Positions 18,285-26,168 of a stretch of 64,000 nt of DNA are shown piece by piece (the first letter of the stretch is position 1; every line of letters begins with the position of its first letter). This stretch comes from Metallosphaera sedula DSM 5348 (GTDB lineage Archaea > Thermoproteota > Thermoprotei_A > Sulfolobales > Sulfolobaceae): the NCBI RefSeq assembly GCF_000016605.1, contig NC_009440.1, positions 2,082,001-2,146,000 on the forward strand. Reading direction: 5' to 3'. The notes under the pieces are model-generated. The model was given only the letters and a program-made list of their open reading frames with translations, did no database searches and was not told the origin of the DNA. The position numbers and the translations under genes are program-made.

Positions 18285-19697
18285 AGACAATTCTCTAATT
18301 GCTCCTACCATATGTTGTCCTGGTCTCAAACTAAACACAAAAAGCACTAACGAGAACAGGAATTCTCCATCAATCGCTATAGGGTCTATGATAAACAGCA
18401 AGGCTCCGATAGGTAATGTTGCTAAGATTGCAAAAGTTATTGCGGCTACCAAACCCGCTACCATTAAGCCTATTAGCAAATCTACTACCATCATCGCAAT
18501 TTTTCTAGTCCATTCAAATATCCAGAGTGAAGCCCATAGTGGAATAGTAGATACAACAGATAACATTACAGCATATTTTATTGTTGCTACCGCTAATGTG
18601 AAAGCTAAGAGAAACATAACTAGAGATAAAAACATATCTAAAGAATCCCCAAACCCAAAGGGAACCCCGTTCATTAATGCAAATAGGGCCGTGTAGAGAG
18701 TTGCTCCTCCTGTATATTCTATCGTTGCTATTCCTAGATATGGACCTGCGACTGAGTAAATGATAGAATTAATGAAATTCGCAGCATAAGTGTATACTAT
18801 CATCCCACCTGCATAGAATAGTCCCCATACGCCGAGCTTGTAAAGGACATCACCAGCAAGATCAACGAGGTCCGAATAGAACCCTCTGAATGCGTTGTAT
18901 GCTATCGAGAAAGATACGAACAACATAGCTAGCCCGATAGCATAATCTTGGATTTCATTATATATCGTTTGAGTAATTGGAGAAATATTGGGCGTAGGGG
19001 AATAAGTCATCCATTCTAGAGGTGCTCCGAAAATCTGTAAAAGTGTAGTCAAAAATCCTTCAAATGTGTTAGCTGCAGTGTTAATAAATCCAGAGATTGC
19101 GCTCGTTATAGCCCCAGTAAGCCAGCCCAAGGGGCTAGGTGGGTTCGTTACAGTTATTAAGACTGCTCCAGACCCTCCTGCATAGTTTTGATCATTAATT
19201 ACAGCCGCAGCAATTATGTATTTTCCAGGTTCATTGAATGTATAGGTGAACGAAGTTCCGCCTGTGGAATTGTATACTATGCTCCCATTATATAATACTG
19301 TCCATATCACTGTTCCAGACATAGATGGGCTCCAGGACACTGTATAAGTTTCAGCGTTTCCAGTATAAGCCGAAGTGGGACCAGAAACTGTTACTTTCAG
19401 TTCTACTAATGTTATGTTTACGCTTCCTCCTAGTTTTCCTCCCGTAGCAGCTGCTAGAAATAACGCTGAAGCTAAAGCAGCTGCGAACAACACTAAAGCA
19501 TAACGTTGATCGTATCTGTTTGCCAAAATTGCAAGCAATAGCAGTGCTGCAGGTATCAATGTTTGTAGTGTCGAGATAAAGGTCCCTAAATTATTACTAC
19601 CGCTTCCACTTTGAGCAAATGCCACGATATTGCTTAGTCCTGAAAGTAGGCTCGGAAGTATCAATATAACTAATAGGATAGTTAGAGCTTTCCTCAT
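18279..19697 (-). CDS. Polytopic membrane protein, candidate VirB6/TrbL-like channel
   Basis: 472 residues. A cleavable-type signal (ends near FAQSGSG) and two TM helices are followed by one Ig/PKD-like external domain (residues about 97-190, with YTVSWSPSMSGTVIW and FTYTFNEPGKYIIAA), then six to eight TM helices. It is divergent from the VirB4 gene and shares a symmetric promoter with it. A polytopic protein next to VirB4 is the layout of archaeal conjugation/Ced-like DNA-transfer systems; the VirB6/TrbL/CedA assignment is inference from topology and context only. Confidence 0.7.
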   Translation of the reverse strand: MRKALTILLVILILPSLLSGLSNIVAFAQSGSGSNNLGTFISTLQTLIPAALLLLAILANRYDQRYALVLFAAALASALFLAAATGGKLGGSVNITLVELKVTVSGPTSAYTGNAETYTVSWSPSMSGTVIWTVLYNGSIVYNSTGGTSFTYTFNEPGKYIIAAAVINDQNYAGGSGAVLITVTNPPSPLGWLTGAITSAISGFINTAANTFEGFLTTLLQIFGAPLEWMTYSPTPNISPITQTIYNEIQDYAIGLAMLFVSFSIAYNAFRGFYSDLVDLAGDVLYKLGVWGLFYAGGMIVYTYAANFINSIIYSVAGPYLGIATIEYTGGATLYTALFALMNGVPFGFGDSLDMFLSLVMFLLAFTLAVATIKYAVMLSVVSTIPLWASLWIFEWTRKIAMMVVDLLIGLMVAGLVAAITFAILATLPIGALLFIIDPIAIDGEFLFSLVLFVFSLRPGQHMVGAIRELSS

Positions 19698-19715
19698 TTC
19701 CTTCGTTAGTAGAGT

Positions 19716-19725
19716 CTTTTAAAAG
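19716..19725. promoter_or_regulatory. Symmetric TATA box between membrane channel and VirB4 genes
   Basis: CTTTTAAAAG, a perfect 10-bp palindrome, lies 21-24 bp from both divergent start codons (19697 on minus, 19742 on plus). One box could serve both directions with nearly leaderless transcripts. Confidence 0.55.
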
Positions 19726-19741
19726 GCGGAATAACGAGAAC

Positions 19742-21610
19742 ATGTCTTTCTTGTTCGGAAGTAAAAATGACGGCCAAAAGACAGCACAAAAAACTAGGTA
19801 CTATCGTTTAGAAGGGATCCCATTCTTCTTACTGAGTCCTGAGGATCGTGATATGAAAATGAAAGAACTATCGACGCTCTTATCACAAGCAGAGCGTGGC
19901 TATATCTACATTAGCAGAGCTCCAGGTGAGTATGAGTTCGAAGGGACGAAATTCCCCATCATTACATCTTCTTTTAATTTAATCACAGAGAAAGAGATGG
20001 ACCTCGAAACAGCAGAGCCTCCCAAGAGACCTAAGATAAAGAAGGAACATGCTAAGTACTTGCAAACAATGGAAGGATATGCTAGAGTTTTAGTATCATA
20101 TAGATATAGTACCAGAATTTACGAGGGAGCTCTTGGAAGGGTCGACTTCAAACAGATGAACCCAGAGCTCTTTGAAACGATTATTCAGTTTCAAAAGATT
20201 CCCCAACTCTCTGTTAGAAATTATCTCAATTCGCTAGAAATGAAGAAGATGAAGATGGCCAAGTATGCTAATGTCTCAACTGCCGTTGAAGAAATGTTAA
20301 CAAGTGGAACCCAACTTAAGAAGGACATAGACGAGGAAGCTGCGGAGCCCATCAAGTTCCGATATATCTTTGTAATCCATGCAAAGACCCTACAAGAGCT
20401 CGAAAGTCTAACAAGGGAATTAATGAAGACCGCACAAGAAAACGGGGTGCTCCTCGATACTCCATGTTGCGCTCAGAGTGAGTTGTATAATTTTGAAGGA
20501 GGTGTAGGGTATCGCATAAGCAGCAACGTCAGTCTCGCTAAGTTCTACCCCCTGGTCGGGTTTAACTTAGTCGAGCCTAATGGCATCTTCTTAGGAACGG
20601 ATGAAAAAGGAGCTCCAATATCAATCAATCCATATTTGGCGACCAACGGAAGACAAAATCCTCATTGGGCGATAACAGGAACAACTGGAGCAGGAAAGAC
20701 TACTACAGGTGCCGCTTTGATTGATAGGCTACGCAGGGCCCATGGCGAGATATATGTTATTATCATCGATCCGATGAGCAACTATAACCGTTTCTTCACT
20801 AATGAAGCGGATTTGAATATCGCATTCAAGGACGGGGACTATGTTGGACTGGATCCGGTAGCTTTAGCAGCTGAAGGAGTGGTCTCAAGCGGTGACATAG
20901 CAGACTTCCTCATCGAGTCATATGGAATTCCATTGGAGCTCCGAGGAATCCTAGTGTCCCAGTTGGAGCAAAACAGGAGTTTGAAGGACCTAACAGACAA
21001 TCTAGAGAGCTTGGCTAGTAAGAAGTTTGCGACTGAATATAGAAAATTAGAGAACTTCTTACTCAATATGACTAGCGGAGCTGACAAGTATGTTTTCACT
21101 GGAACTCCTCCTAACCTTAAGGGCAAACGTTTCATCATACTAGGGCTTCAAACTGAGGATACGAGAAAGAAGAGATTAGCAGCTACAATGTTAATGCTTT
21201 ATGCCTATTCGTTAATCAATAAACTCCCTCGTTCAGTCGAGAAATTGATATTGATAGATGAAGCTCACTTCCTATTCGAATACCAGAGTGTGGCGAAAAT
21301 CATAGCGATAATTTACAGGACTGCTAGAGCCCTTAAAACCAGTATGATTACTATGACACAGCTCATTCAACATTTTAATATGAATCAATACAGCAAGGAA
21401 GCATGGCAACTTGCAGATAACAAACTGATTCTTAAACAGGAAAAGGAGGCTAAGGACGACTTAGTTAACTTGGCTCACCTGAGCGAAGAGGAGGTCGATT
21501 ACGTGCTCAAATCTTCAAGGGGTAGGGGGATATTGAGGACAGGCGCAATAACGACCCATATTCAGGTCCAGCTCACGGAAGAAGAGAAACAGCGCTGGAG
21601 GACTGAGTAA
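19742..21610 (+). CDS. VirB4/TrbE-HerA family ATPase
   Basis: 622 residues. The P-loop GTTGAGKTTTG is near residues 315-324 and Walker B is LILIDEAHFLF near 501-511, followed by MTQLIQHF, a sensor-type motif. The N-terminal 300 residues form the VirB4-type region with the YRLEGIPFFLL start. VirB4/TrbE/CedB ATPases power type IV secretion or DNA import at the membrane. It is divergent from the polytopic membrane protein and 2 bp ahead of an 85-residue gene. Length is near that of Sulfolobus conjugative-plasmid TrbE proteins. Confidence 0.87.
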   Translation: MSFLFGSKNDGQKTAQKTRYYRLEGIPFFLLSPEDRDMKMKELSTLLSQAERGYIYISRAPGEYEFEGTKFPIITSSFNLITEKEMDLETAEPPKRPKIKKEHAKYLQTMEGYARVLVSYRYSTRIYEGALGRVDFKQMNPELFETIIQFQKIPQLSVRNYLNSLEMKKMKMAKYANVSTAVEEMLTSGTQLKKDIDEEAAEPIKFRYIFVIHAKTLQELESLTRELMKTAQENGVLLDTPCCAQSELYNFEGGVGYRISSNVSLAKFYPLVGFNLVEPNGIFLGTDEKGAPISINPYLATNGRQNPHWAITGTTGAGKTTTGAALIDRLRRAHGEIYVIIIDPMSNYNRFFTNEADLNIAFKDGDYVGLDPVALAAEGVVSSGDIADFLIESYGIPLELRGILVSQLEQNRSLKDLTDNLESLASKKFATEYRKLENFLLNMTSGADKYVFTGTPPNLKGKRFIILGLQTEDTRKKRLAATMLMLYAYSLINKLPRSVEKLILIDEAHFLFEYQSVAKIIAIIYRTARALKTSMITMTQLIQHFNMNQYSKEAWQLADNKLILKQEKEAKDDLVNLAHLSEEEVDYVLKSSRGRGILRTGAITTHIQVQLTEEEKQRWRTE

Positions 21611-21612
21611 AA

Positions 21613-21870
21613 ATGAGCGTCGTAGATATTATCGAGAAAGTTGCGAAAAGAATGGGACTTCAACTGAATATTCTACCTAACGGCGTCGTAATCGTAATAA
21701 AGGACGGCATCGCTTTCGTTCAGATCTCTGTAGTAAGAGAGGTGTACTATATACGCTATTTAATAAAGAACGAGGCTTATATCTTGAGAAGGCTTAACGA
21801 AAAGACTGCAGAGCTTATACTAGATGAAAAATTAGATGAAACTAACGCTCTCAAAATCCCTGATGTTTAG
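21613..21870 (+). CDS. Small element protein, 85 aa, unknown
   Basis: Begins 2 bp after the VirB4 stop, so it is translationally coupled to it. 85 residues with a beta-rich centre (GVVIVIKDGIAFVQISVVREVYYIRYLI) and helical ends; no TM helix. It ends inside the convergent TFB-like gene (39-bp overlap). A VirB4 partner by context only. Confidence 0.65.
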   Translation: MSVVDIIEKVAKRMGLQLNILPNGVVIVIKDGIAFVQISVVREVYYIRYLIKNEAYILRRLNEKTAELILDEKLDETNALKIPDV

Positions 21871-22503
21871 CAACAAGACCGTGTTCCTCAATTCCTCAAT
21901 TTTCTCTTTTTCAAGTACCTCGTTTAGAAGTTTTTTATCATTTAAATACTTTAATAATATTTGCTTCCTCTTTTTTGCATTACCATAAGCTAAGTTATGT
22001 TTCTTCAGTAGTTCATAAACTCTTAATGCTTCCTCTTTGTTGCCCTGATATTCATAATACATGTATATAACAACAGGGTCCTCTTTCAGCATCTGTCTAA
22101 GTAACTTCTTACGTTGACGTATCGCATATCTTCCTATTCCCCTCGATTTTAGAAACTTCAAATATTCCCTCCTAACCTGCTTATTCTCTTTAGCTAGGAT
22201 ATGCTCATATATTGCTAAGTACAGGGCTGCCTCTGCTTTCCCATGTTTCTCAGTTTGGTTCAGAATTCTGTAGAACTCGTCTTTTTCCTTCCCTGTCATA
22301 ATACTGAGCAAGTAGTTCAGGACTATCTTCTTCATGTCTCTTATTTCATTCTCTTCTCTTTTCCTCGCTGAAGAGCTTACTCTCTCATAATATTGCAAGC
22401 TGCTGTAGTCAGTACTGCTATAGTTCTCAAAGTCTACTACTTCCCCCGTGCAACTGTTTACAAGAAATCCTTCATGATTAGTGATTATGGTGCACTCTTC
22501 CAT
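21832..22503 (-). CDS. Putative TFB (TFIIB)-like protein
   Basis: 223 residues. The first 25 hold two cysteines with C4-x13-C18-TGEVVDFE, reminiscent of the two-cysteine B-ribbon of the host TFB in this window (C15-x15-C31-SETGEV). Later, AEAALYLAIYEHILAK followed by a basic helix and RQRKKLLRQML resembles the order of a cyclin-fold repeat in TFB, and a weaker second helical set follows. It is much shorter than TFB (about 305 aa). The similarity is from inspection only; the alternative is an unrelated small helical protein with a zinc-less ribbon. Confidence 0.4.
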   Translation of the reverse strand: MEECTIITNHEGFLVNSCTGEVVDFENYSSTDYSSLQYYERVSSSARKREENEIRDMKKIVLNYLLSIMTGKEKDEFYRILNQTEKHGKAEAALYLAIYEHILAKENKQVRREYLKFLKSRGIGRYAIRQRKKLLRQMLKEDPVVIYMYYEYQGNKEEALRVYELLKKHNLAYGNAKKRKQILLKYLNDKKLLNEVLEKEKIEELRNTVLLLNIRDFESVSFI

Positions 22504-22516
22504 CCAGAAACAGACG

Positions 22517-22524
22517 TTTTAAAA
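22517..22524. promoter_or_regulatory. TTTTAAAA box upstream of TFB-like gene
   Basis: TTTTAAAA centred 17.5 bp before the ATG at 22503, set in GACGTTTTAAAAGCCTC. Same type of symmetric box as at 19716, 24757, 25596 and 26132. Confidence 0.45.
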
Positions 22525-22599
22525 GCCTCTAAGGATTTCCGTGGAAAAATCGGTATTACATTTAACTCCCCAGTTTACTGAGAAAAAATTCAAAATAAC

Positions 22600-24738
22600 T
22601 TAGGAAATCCATGCGGTACCGTTCCAGATAGCTATGATTTTCGTAGGCGTGCCGTATACAGTCCCAGAAGTGGCGTAGAATATGGATGGTACGTAGTTCG
22701 AATCGAAGAAGTTTAGAGTCTCTCCGAGGTATGGCAACTCTCCTCCAGACTGGTTCAGGTAGAAGTAGACTGTCCTACCGCCTACTGGACCGAAATAGAA
22801 AGAATTCCCAAAGGGAACCTTATTCCACCCTGGATACCCTAGCGCATTGTACACATCGACGAGATATGTCTCGCTGTCTCCGGTCACGTTGAAGTACACA
22901 GAGGAGTTGTATATACCGGGTATCCTAGAGACGTTGAAGAGCGATAGTTGGCCCGTTTCATATTTCAGGCTGGGCCACGCCGATAGGTTTAGTATCTGAG
23001 CAGGGACCACGCTCCAGTTCTCGTAAAAGCTCTCTAATTCTAGAAGATTATTGAAGGCGTTATATGTAGTATTGAAAGTGTACATGGTGTACTCCGCAGC
23101 TAGATCGAAGTACTCGAACTTCCAGAATTGGGTATCTGATTCGTTTATCGTGTGATTGATGAACTCGTAAAGGGAATGAGCTAAAGTCGCATTTTGCTCC
23201 AGGTAGAACCAGTCGATTGTAGCATATTTGTTATAATTCATGCTCTGATAGATCCATGAAGGTGCCTGAGTTATATTTGGAATAAGGTTGAAGTTTAGAT
23301 AGTAATCATTAATGGACTCAGTACCTCCTCCGTAGGGTATATAGAAGGACTGAGAGCCAGAGACCTCGTTAGATGTCGGAGTTATGGTTAGATTGCCAGC
23401 GTTCCATGTCCTTCCCACCGTGTAATTTGCCAGGCCGAGACTGTCATGTGTCGTTATCTTATAGGAATTCGTGAACGGGAGGGAGCTCCAGATCGTATAC
23501 CAGGGAGTTACCTGGAAATTGTTGAGGCCAGTATTGTATGAGTAGGACTTGCCAACTATCGAGGTAGAGGGGGAGGTCCCGTTGTACACCTCTATCCTGA
23601 GAGGTAGGCTCACGTTGTACTCGTACCAGGTGTCGCTCACCGTATCCGCGATGGAGTGTATCGAAGGATAGTACGTGTTTACCGTGTAAGTGTAATGGCA
23701 CTCGTGTCTCACCCAATAGCATCGAGTTATTGTTGTGTTTCCCTCGTGATAGTGATGACACACACGCGTATAGTAAACGTACACTCCCGATCCGCTGGAT
23801 ACCGAGTGTCCGGGGCTCCAGGAGAGGCCTACAGTAGCGCTCACGGTTTCAGGTACTCCAGGAGGAACTGTCACCGTGTCTGAAGCGGTGTGAGAGATCT
23901 GTCCGCTGCTGTCGTAGGAGAGCGATAGAGTTCCCTTGTATTGGTCTAGAAACGTAGTGGTTCCGTTCTGGTCCACGAAGTATCTGAAATTGTAGTTCAC
24001 TTGATCATCGTAGTATTGATAATATGTGACGTGGCCCGAACAGAAGCTCCCTGTACTATATGAGTTCACCAGTTGCTGACTAACGGATATAATAGGATCG
24101 ACCTGAGTGTTCACGTTGTAAGAGTTTATGATACTGTAATTCATACCATAGTTGAGATTATCCGAAGGCGGATAACTCCATCCCCTCTGAAAGCTATTAG
24201 GAACCTCGAAGTTTTTAGCGTACTTTACAATTATCTCAGCTTTACTATAATTCTCTGTATCGTTCTGATTAAGCGGAAACGGTTGTAAAGTAGTATTACC
24301 GTAATTGATAATGTTAACATATGCTGAAGATCCAACGCTGAGCAAAGCCCCATATGGACCTGGTGCTATTTGGCTCGCGTTCCAGGCCAATGCGTTAAGC
24401 AACAGCTGTAGCATATTACTTGATGGAGTTGAGAAGTTGAATAAGATGTAAGCTTCTGGGGAAATATTGTAGTAGGGTGCTAGAAGATTACTATAGCTTC
24501 CCCTAACGTAAGCTAAGTCTTGAATATCTGGAGCTAATGTTATTGTTTTATTGTAAATATATTTATACGGTATAGTTTCAGTGTATTGCTCGTTCTGCGT
24601 CGATGTCCCAACTTGAACAGAAGTGTTCTGCTGAGGTGTTTTTATATTTGCAAAACTTGCTACAAATGATAGAATTATTATTATCGCTATGAAGAGAACG
24701 CTAAATCTCTTTATGTCCATTCCGAAGACGTTACTCAC
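22600..24738 (-). CDS. Large Tyr/Asn/Ser-rich surface protein, 712 aa
   Basis: GTG start, then one N-terminal TM/signal anchor (about residues 13-32, LFIAIIIILSFVASFA) and a long exported body with many N-x-S/T sequons and very high Tyr content. A patch near the middle (RVCHHYHEG, RCYWVRHECHYTY) packs three Cys and five His within about 28 residues and could bind metal or make disulfides. There is no C-terminal anchor. It is the largest product of the element and probably the adhesin, pilus or particle-surface component. No family recognised. Confidence 0.75.
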   Translation of the reverse strand: MSNVFGMDIKRFSVLFIAIIIILSFVASFANIKTPQQNTSVQVGTSTQNEQYTETIPYKYIYNKTITLAPDIQDLAYVRGSYSNLLAPYYNISPEAYILFNFSTPSSNMLQLLLNALAWNASQIAPGPYGALLSVGSSAYVNIINYGNTTLQPFPLNQNDTENYSKAEIIVKYAKNFEVPNSFQRGWSYPPSDNLNYGMNYSIINSYNVNTQVDPIISVSQQLVNSYSTGSFCSGHVTYYQYYDDQVNYNFRYFVDQNGTTTFLDQYKGTLSLSYDSSGQISHTASDTVTVPPGVPETVSATVGLSWSPGHSVSSGSGVYVYYTRVCHHYHEGNTTITRCYWVRHECHYTYTVNTYYPSIHSIADTVSDTWYEYNVSLPLRIEVYNGTSPSTSIVGKSYSYNTGLNNFQVTPWYTIWSSLPFTNSYKITTHDSLGLANYTVGRTWNAGNLTITPTSNEVSGSQSFYIPYGGGTESINDYYLNFNLIPNITQAPSWIYQSMNYNKYATIDWFYLEQNATLAHSLYEFINHTINESDTQFWKFEYFDLAAEYTMYTFNTTYNAFNNLLELESFYENWSVVPAQILNLSAWPSLKYETGQLSLFNVSRIPGIYNSSVYFNVTGDSETYLVDVYNALGYPGWNKVPFGNSFYFGPVGGRTVYFYLNQSGGELPYLGETLNFFDSNYVPSIFYATSGTVYGTPTKIIAIWNGTAWIS

Positions 24739-24756
24739 TTCTTTTCCCCATCATTT

Positions 24757-24770
24757 GCTTTTTAAAAAGC
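24757..24770. promoter_or_regulatory. Symmetric TATA box between surface protein and 63-aa gene
   Basis: GCTTTTTAAAAAGC, a perfect 14-bp palindrome, centred exactly 25.5 bp from both start codons (GTG 24738 on minus, ATG 24789 on plus). This spacing is right for leaderless transcription in both directions from one box. Confidence 0.65.
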
Positions 24771-24788
24771 AGAATCTCAGGTGGAAAA

Positions 24789-24980
24789 ATGATCCCATTC
24801 GAGGTCTTAATAAAGATAATGTTATTGATTCCTTCGATAGTTTTCCTGTTCTATAGCGCAGTGTATATTCTGCTATTCGAGCTCAACGTGCAACCGAGTC
24901 TATCTAAGACATATAGAAACCTTTCAATTATTCTTATAGGAGGTGGGGCGATATTACTTTCGATATATTTGATAGTGTAG
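24789..24980 (+). CDS. 63-aa two-TM protein, pilin-like candidate
   Basis: 63 residues: TM helix 1 about 5-30, short polar loop (NVQPSLSKTYRN), TM helix 2 about 43-63. This hairpin topology and size resemble VirB2/TrbC pilins and the CedA1/TedC proteins of archaeal DNA-import pili, though there is no sequence proof. It shares the symmetric promoter with the surface protein and is followed 8 bp later by a wHTH gene. Confidence 0.6.
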   Translation: MIPFEVLIKIMLLIPSIVFLFYSAVYILLFELNVQPSLSKTYRNLSIILIGGGAILLSIYLIV

Positions 24981-24988
24981 AATCGATA

Positions 24989-25207
24989 ATGCTGACCATC
25001 CTAGCTAATGCCGACATGAAAACAGCAAGAGAAATTTCAAATGAGACCGGAATTAAGGAGGAACTCGTATATCACGTCCTGGAGGTTCTGAGACGTTTCG
25101 AGCTCGTTCAGGTAGTTGATGGAAAATATTACTCGGAGTATTCTGAAGTCGCGAAGTTACTCCTGGATTTGAAAAATCTTCCTGACGGTTATACAATAAC
25201 GAATTAG
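24989..25207 (+). CDS. Small winged-helix DNA-binding protein, 72 aa
   Basis: 72 residues forming one wHTH: MKTAREISNETGIKEELVYHVLEVLRRFELV then a short wing. Likely an element regulator. It ends with a 4-bp overlap with the convergent 126-residue gene and follows the 63-residue gene in the same direction. Confidence 0.75.
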   Translation: MLTILANADMKTAREISNETGIKEELVYHVLEVLRRFELVQVVDGKYYSEYSEVAKLLLDLKNLPDGYTITN

Positions 25208-25584
25208 TATTTCCTCAGCGCATCGAGAAGGTCCTTAAGCAGCTCAACCCCGGAATTCACCTCGTTTTCCAGTGATCTTTTGAGAGGAAGTATCCTGGTG
25301 GTCTCAAACGTGAGATGTACACCCGTATCGTCGTCTACCGTATATAGAAATACCTTAATTTTGTCCCTCAACTTATCGTTTTTCGAGTAGACCTCCCAAA
25401 TTATGTCGGTATTACTAAAGTAAACTATGGCGTTGTACTTCTTGTTAACTAGATAACTCAGGTGTCCAGTCTTCTCCAGGCTTTTAACGTCGTAGAAGAG
25501 CCTGAGGACCCCCTGGGTGAGGAAGAAGGCCCTTATCTTCCTAGGGTGGATGGGGAGTACAGTGTGGAGTTGGATGGTCTTCAT
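25204..25584 (-). CDS. Element protein, possible SRPBCC-like fold, 126 aa
   Basis: Starts at the ATG at 25584; an upstream in-frame ATG at 25611 would place the start across the TTTTTAAAAA box and is rejected. 126 residues, N-terminal strand IQLHTVLPIHPRKIRAFF, beta-rich centre and a long C-terminal helix, an order seen in START/SRPBCC ligand-binding proteins. No active site visible. Divergent from the YdjM-like gene. Confidence 0.6.
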   Translation of the reverse strand: MKTIQLHTVLPIHPRKIRAFFLTQGVLRLFYDVKSLEKTGHLSYLVNKKYNAIVYFSNTDIIWEVYSKNDKLRDKIKVFLYTVDDDTGVHLTFETTRILPLKRSLENEVNSGVELLKDLLDALRKY

Positions 25585-25595
25585 CAACTTTTGGG

Positions 25596-25605
25596 TTTTT
25601 AAAAA
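25596..25605. promoter_or_regulatory. Symmetric TATA box between the 25584 and 25618 genes
   Basis: TTTTTAAAAA centred 16.5 bp from the minus-strand ATG (25584) and 17.5 bp from the plus-strand ATG (25618). Symmetry is kept although the distance is shorter than at 24757. Confidence 0.5.
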
Positions 25606-25617
25606 GCGCATCTGCCG

Positions 25618-26142
25618 ATGAGACTGGTCACCCATTACGTCTTCACTATGGGGTTGCTTTCCCTGATTATGAGTATGTTCACACCTTACTACTTGGTTTT
25701 GTCTGGAGTGGTAGCAATTGCAGGGAACTTGATCATAGACGGGCTGGGGCACAAGGAGGTACAAACCAGGAGAGGTATTACAATACCTACAAGGACTCCG
25801 TTGACTCACACCTATCCCCGTTCAGTGGTGTGGGGCTTCCTGCCCGTGATACCCTTCCTAGCCTTTGGGTTCATGTACGGGGACTTCCCGTGGTGGCTCC
25901 TCCTAGCAGGCGTCCTAGTGGGTCCTTCTCACATGTTCTTAGATATGTTCACTGAGGCAGGGGTATACGTGAGAAGGAGAGGGAAGTGGAGGAGGTACGC
26001 TTTAGCTCACTTCAGGTATAACAACCCTCTAGCTAACGGGGTGGCTATCCTCCTGGGGTTCCTCATGTTGGTCCTTTCCCTGCATGGAAGCTATCATTAT
26101 TATCATCATTATGAGTATCATGATTACGACTGGCCTTTTTAA
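25618..26142 (+). CDS. DUF1286/YdjM-like membrane protein
   Basis: 174 residues, four TM helices, with conserved polar positions HYVF near the start, LIIDGLGHKE (about 39-48), THTYPRSVVWG and LVGPSHMFLDMFTEAGV. This is the pattern of the YdjM-type membrane-bound hydrolase relatives found in Sulfolobales plasmids and viruses (DUF1286 from memory). His and Asp residues on the membrane face could bind a metal. C-terminus is His/Tyr rich (YHYYHHYEYHDYDW). The 3' end lies inside the next palindromic box. Confidence 0.7.
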   Translation: MRLVTHYVFTMGLLSLIMSMFTPYYLVLSGVVAIAGNLIIDGLGHKEVQTRRGITIPTRTPLTHTYPRSVVWGFLPVIPFLAFGFMYGDFPWWLLLAGVLVGPSHMFLDMFTEAGVYVRRRGKWRRYALAHFRYNNPLANGVAILLGFLMLVLSLHGSYHYYHHYEYHDYDWPF

Positions 26143-26148
26143 AAGGCC
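26132..26148. promoter_or_regulatory. Palindromic TATA box before the small ATPase gene
   Basis: GGCCTTTTTAAAAGGCC (17 bp, arms of eight bases around a central T) overlaps the end of the YdjM-like gene and is centred 29 bp before the TTG start at 26169, a normal distance for a leaderless start. GAGGTGA at 26156 also lies before the start. Confidence 0.5.
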
Positions 26149-26168
26149 ATAGTTTGAGGTGAAGTGAT

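Noticed and set aside
25204-25809. 201-residue version of the minus-strand gene at 25204
   Set aside because: The first 75 residues are Cys/His-rich antisense of the YdjM-like gene and cross the promoter box; the ATG at 25584 is preferred.
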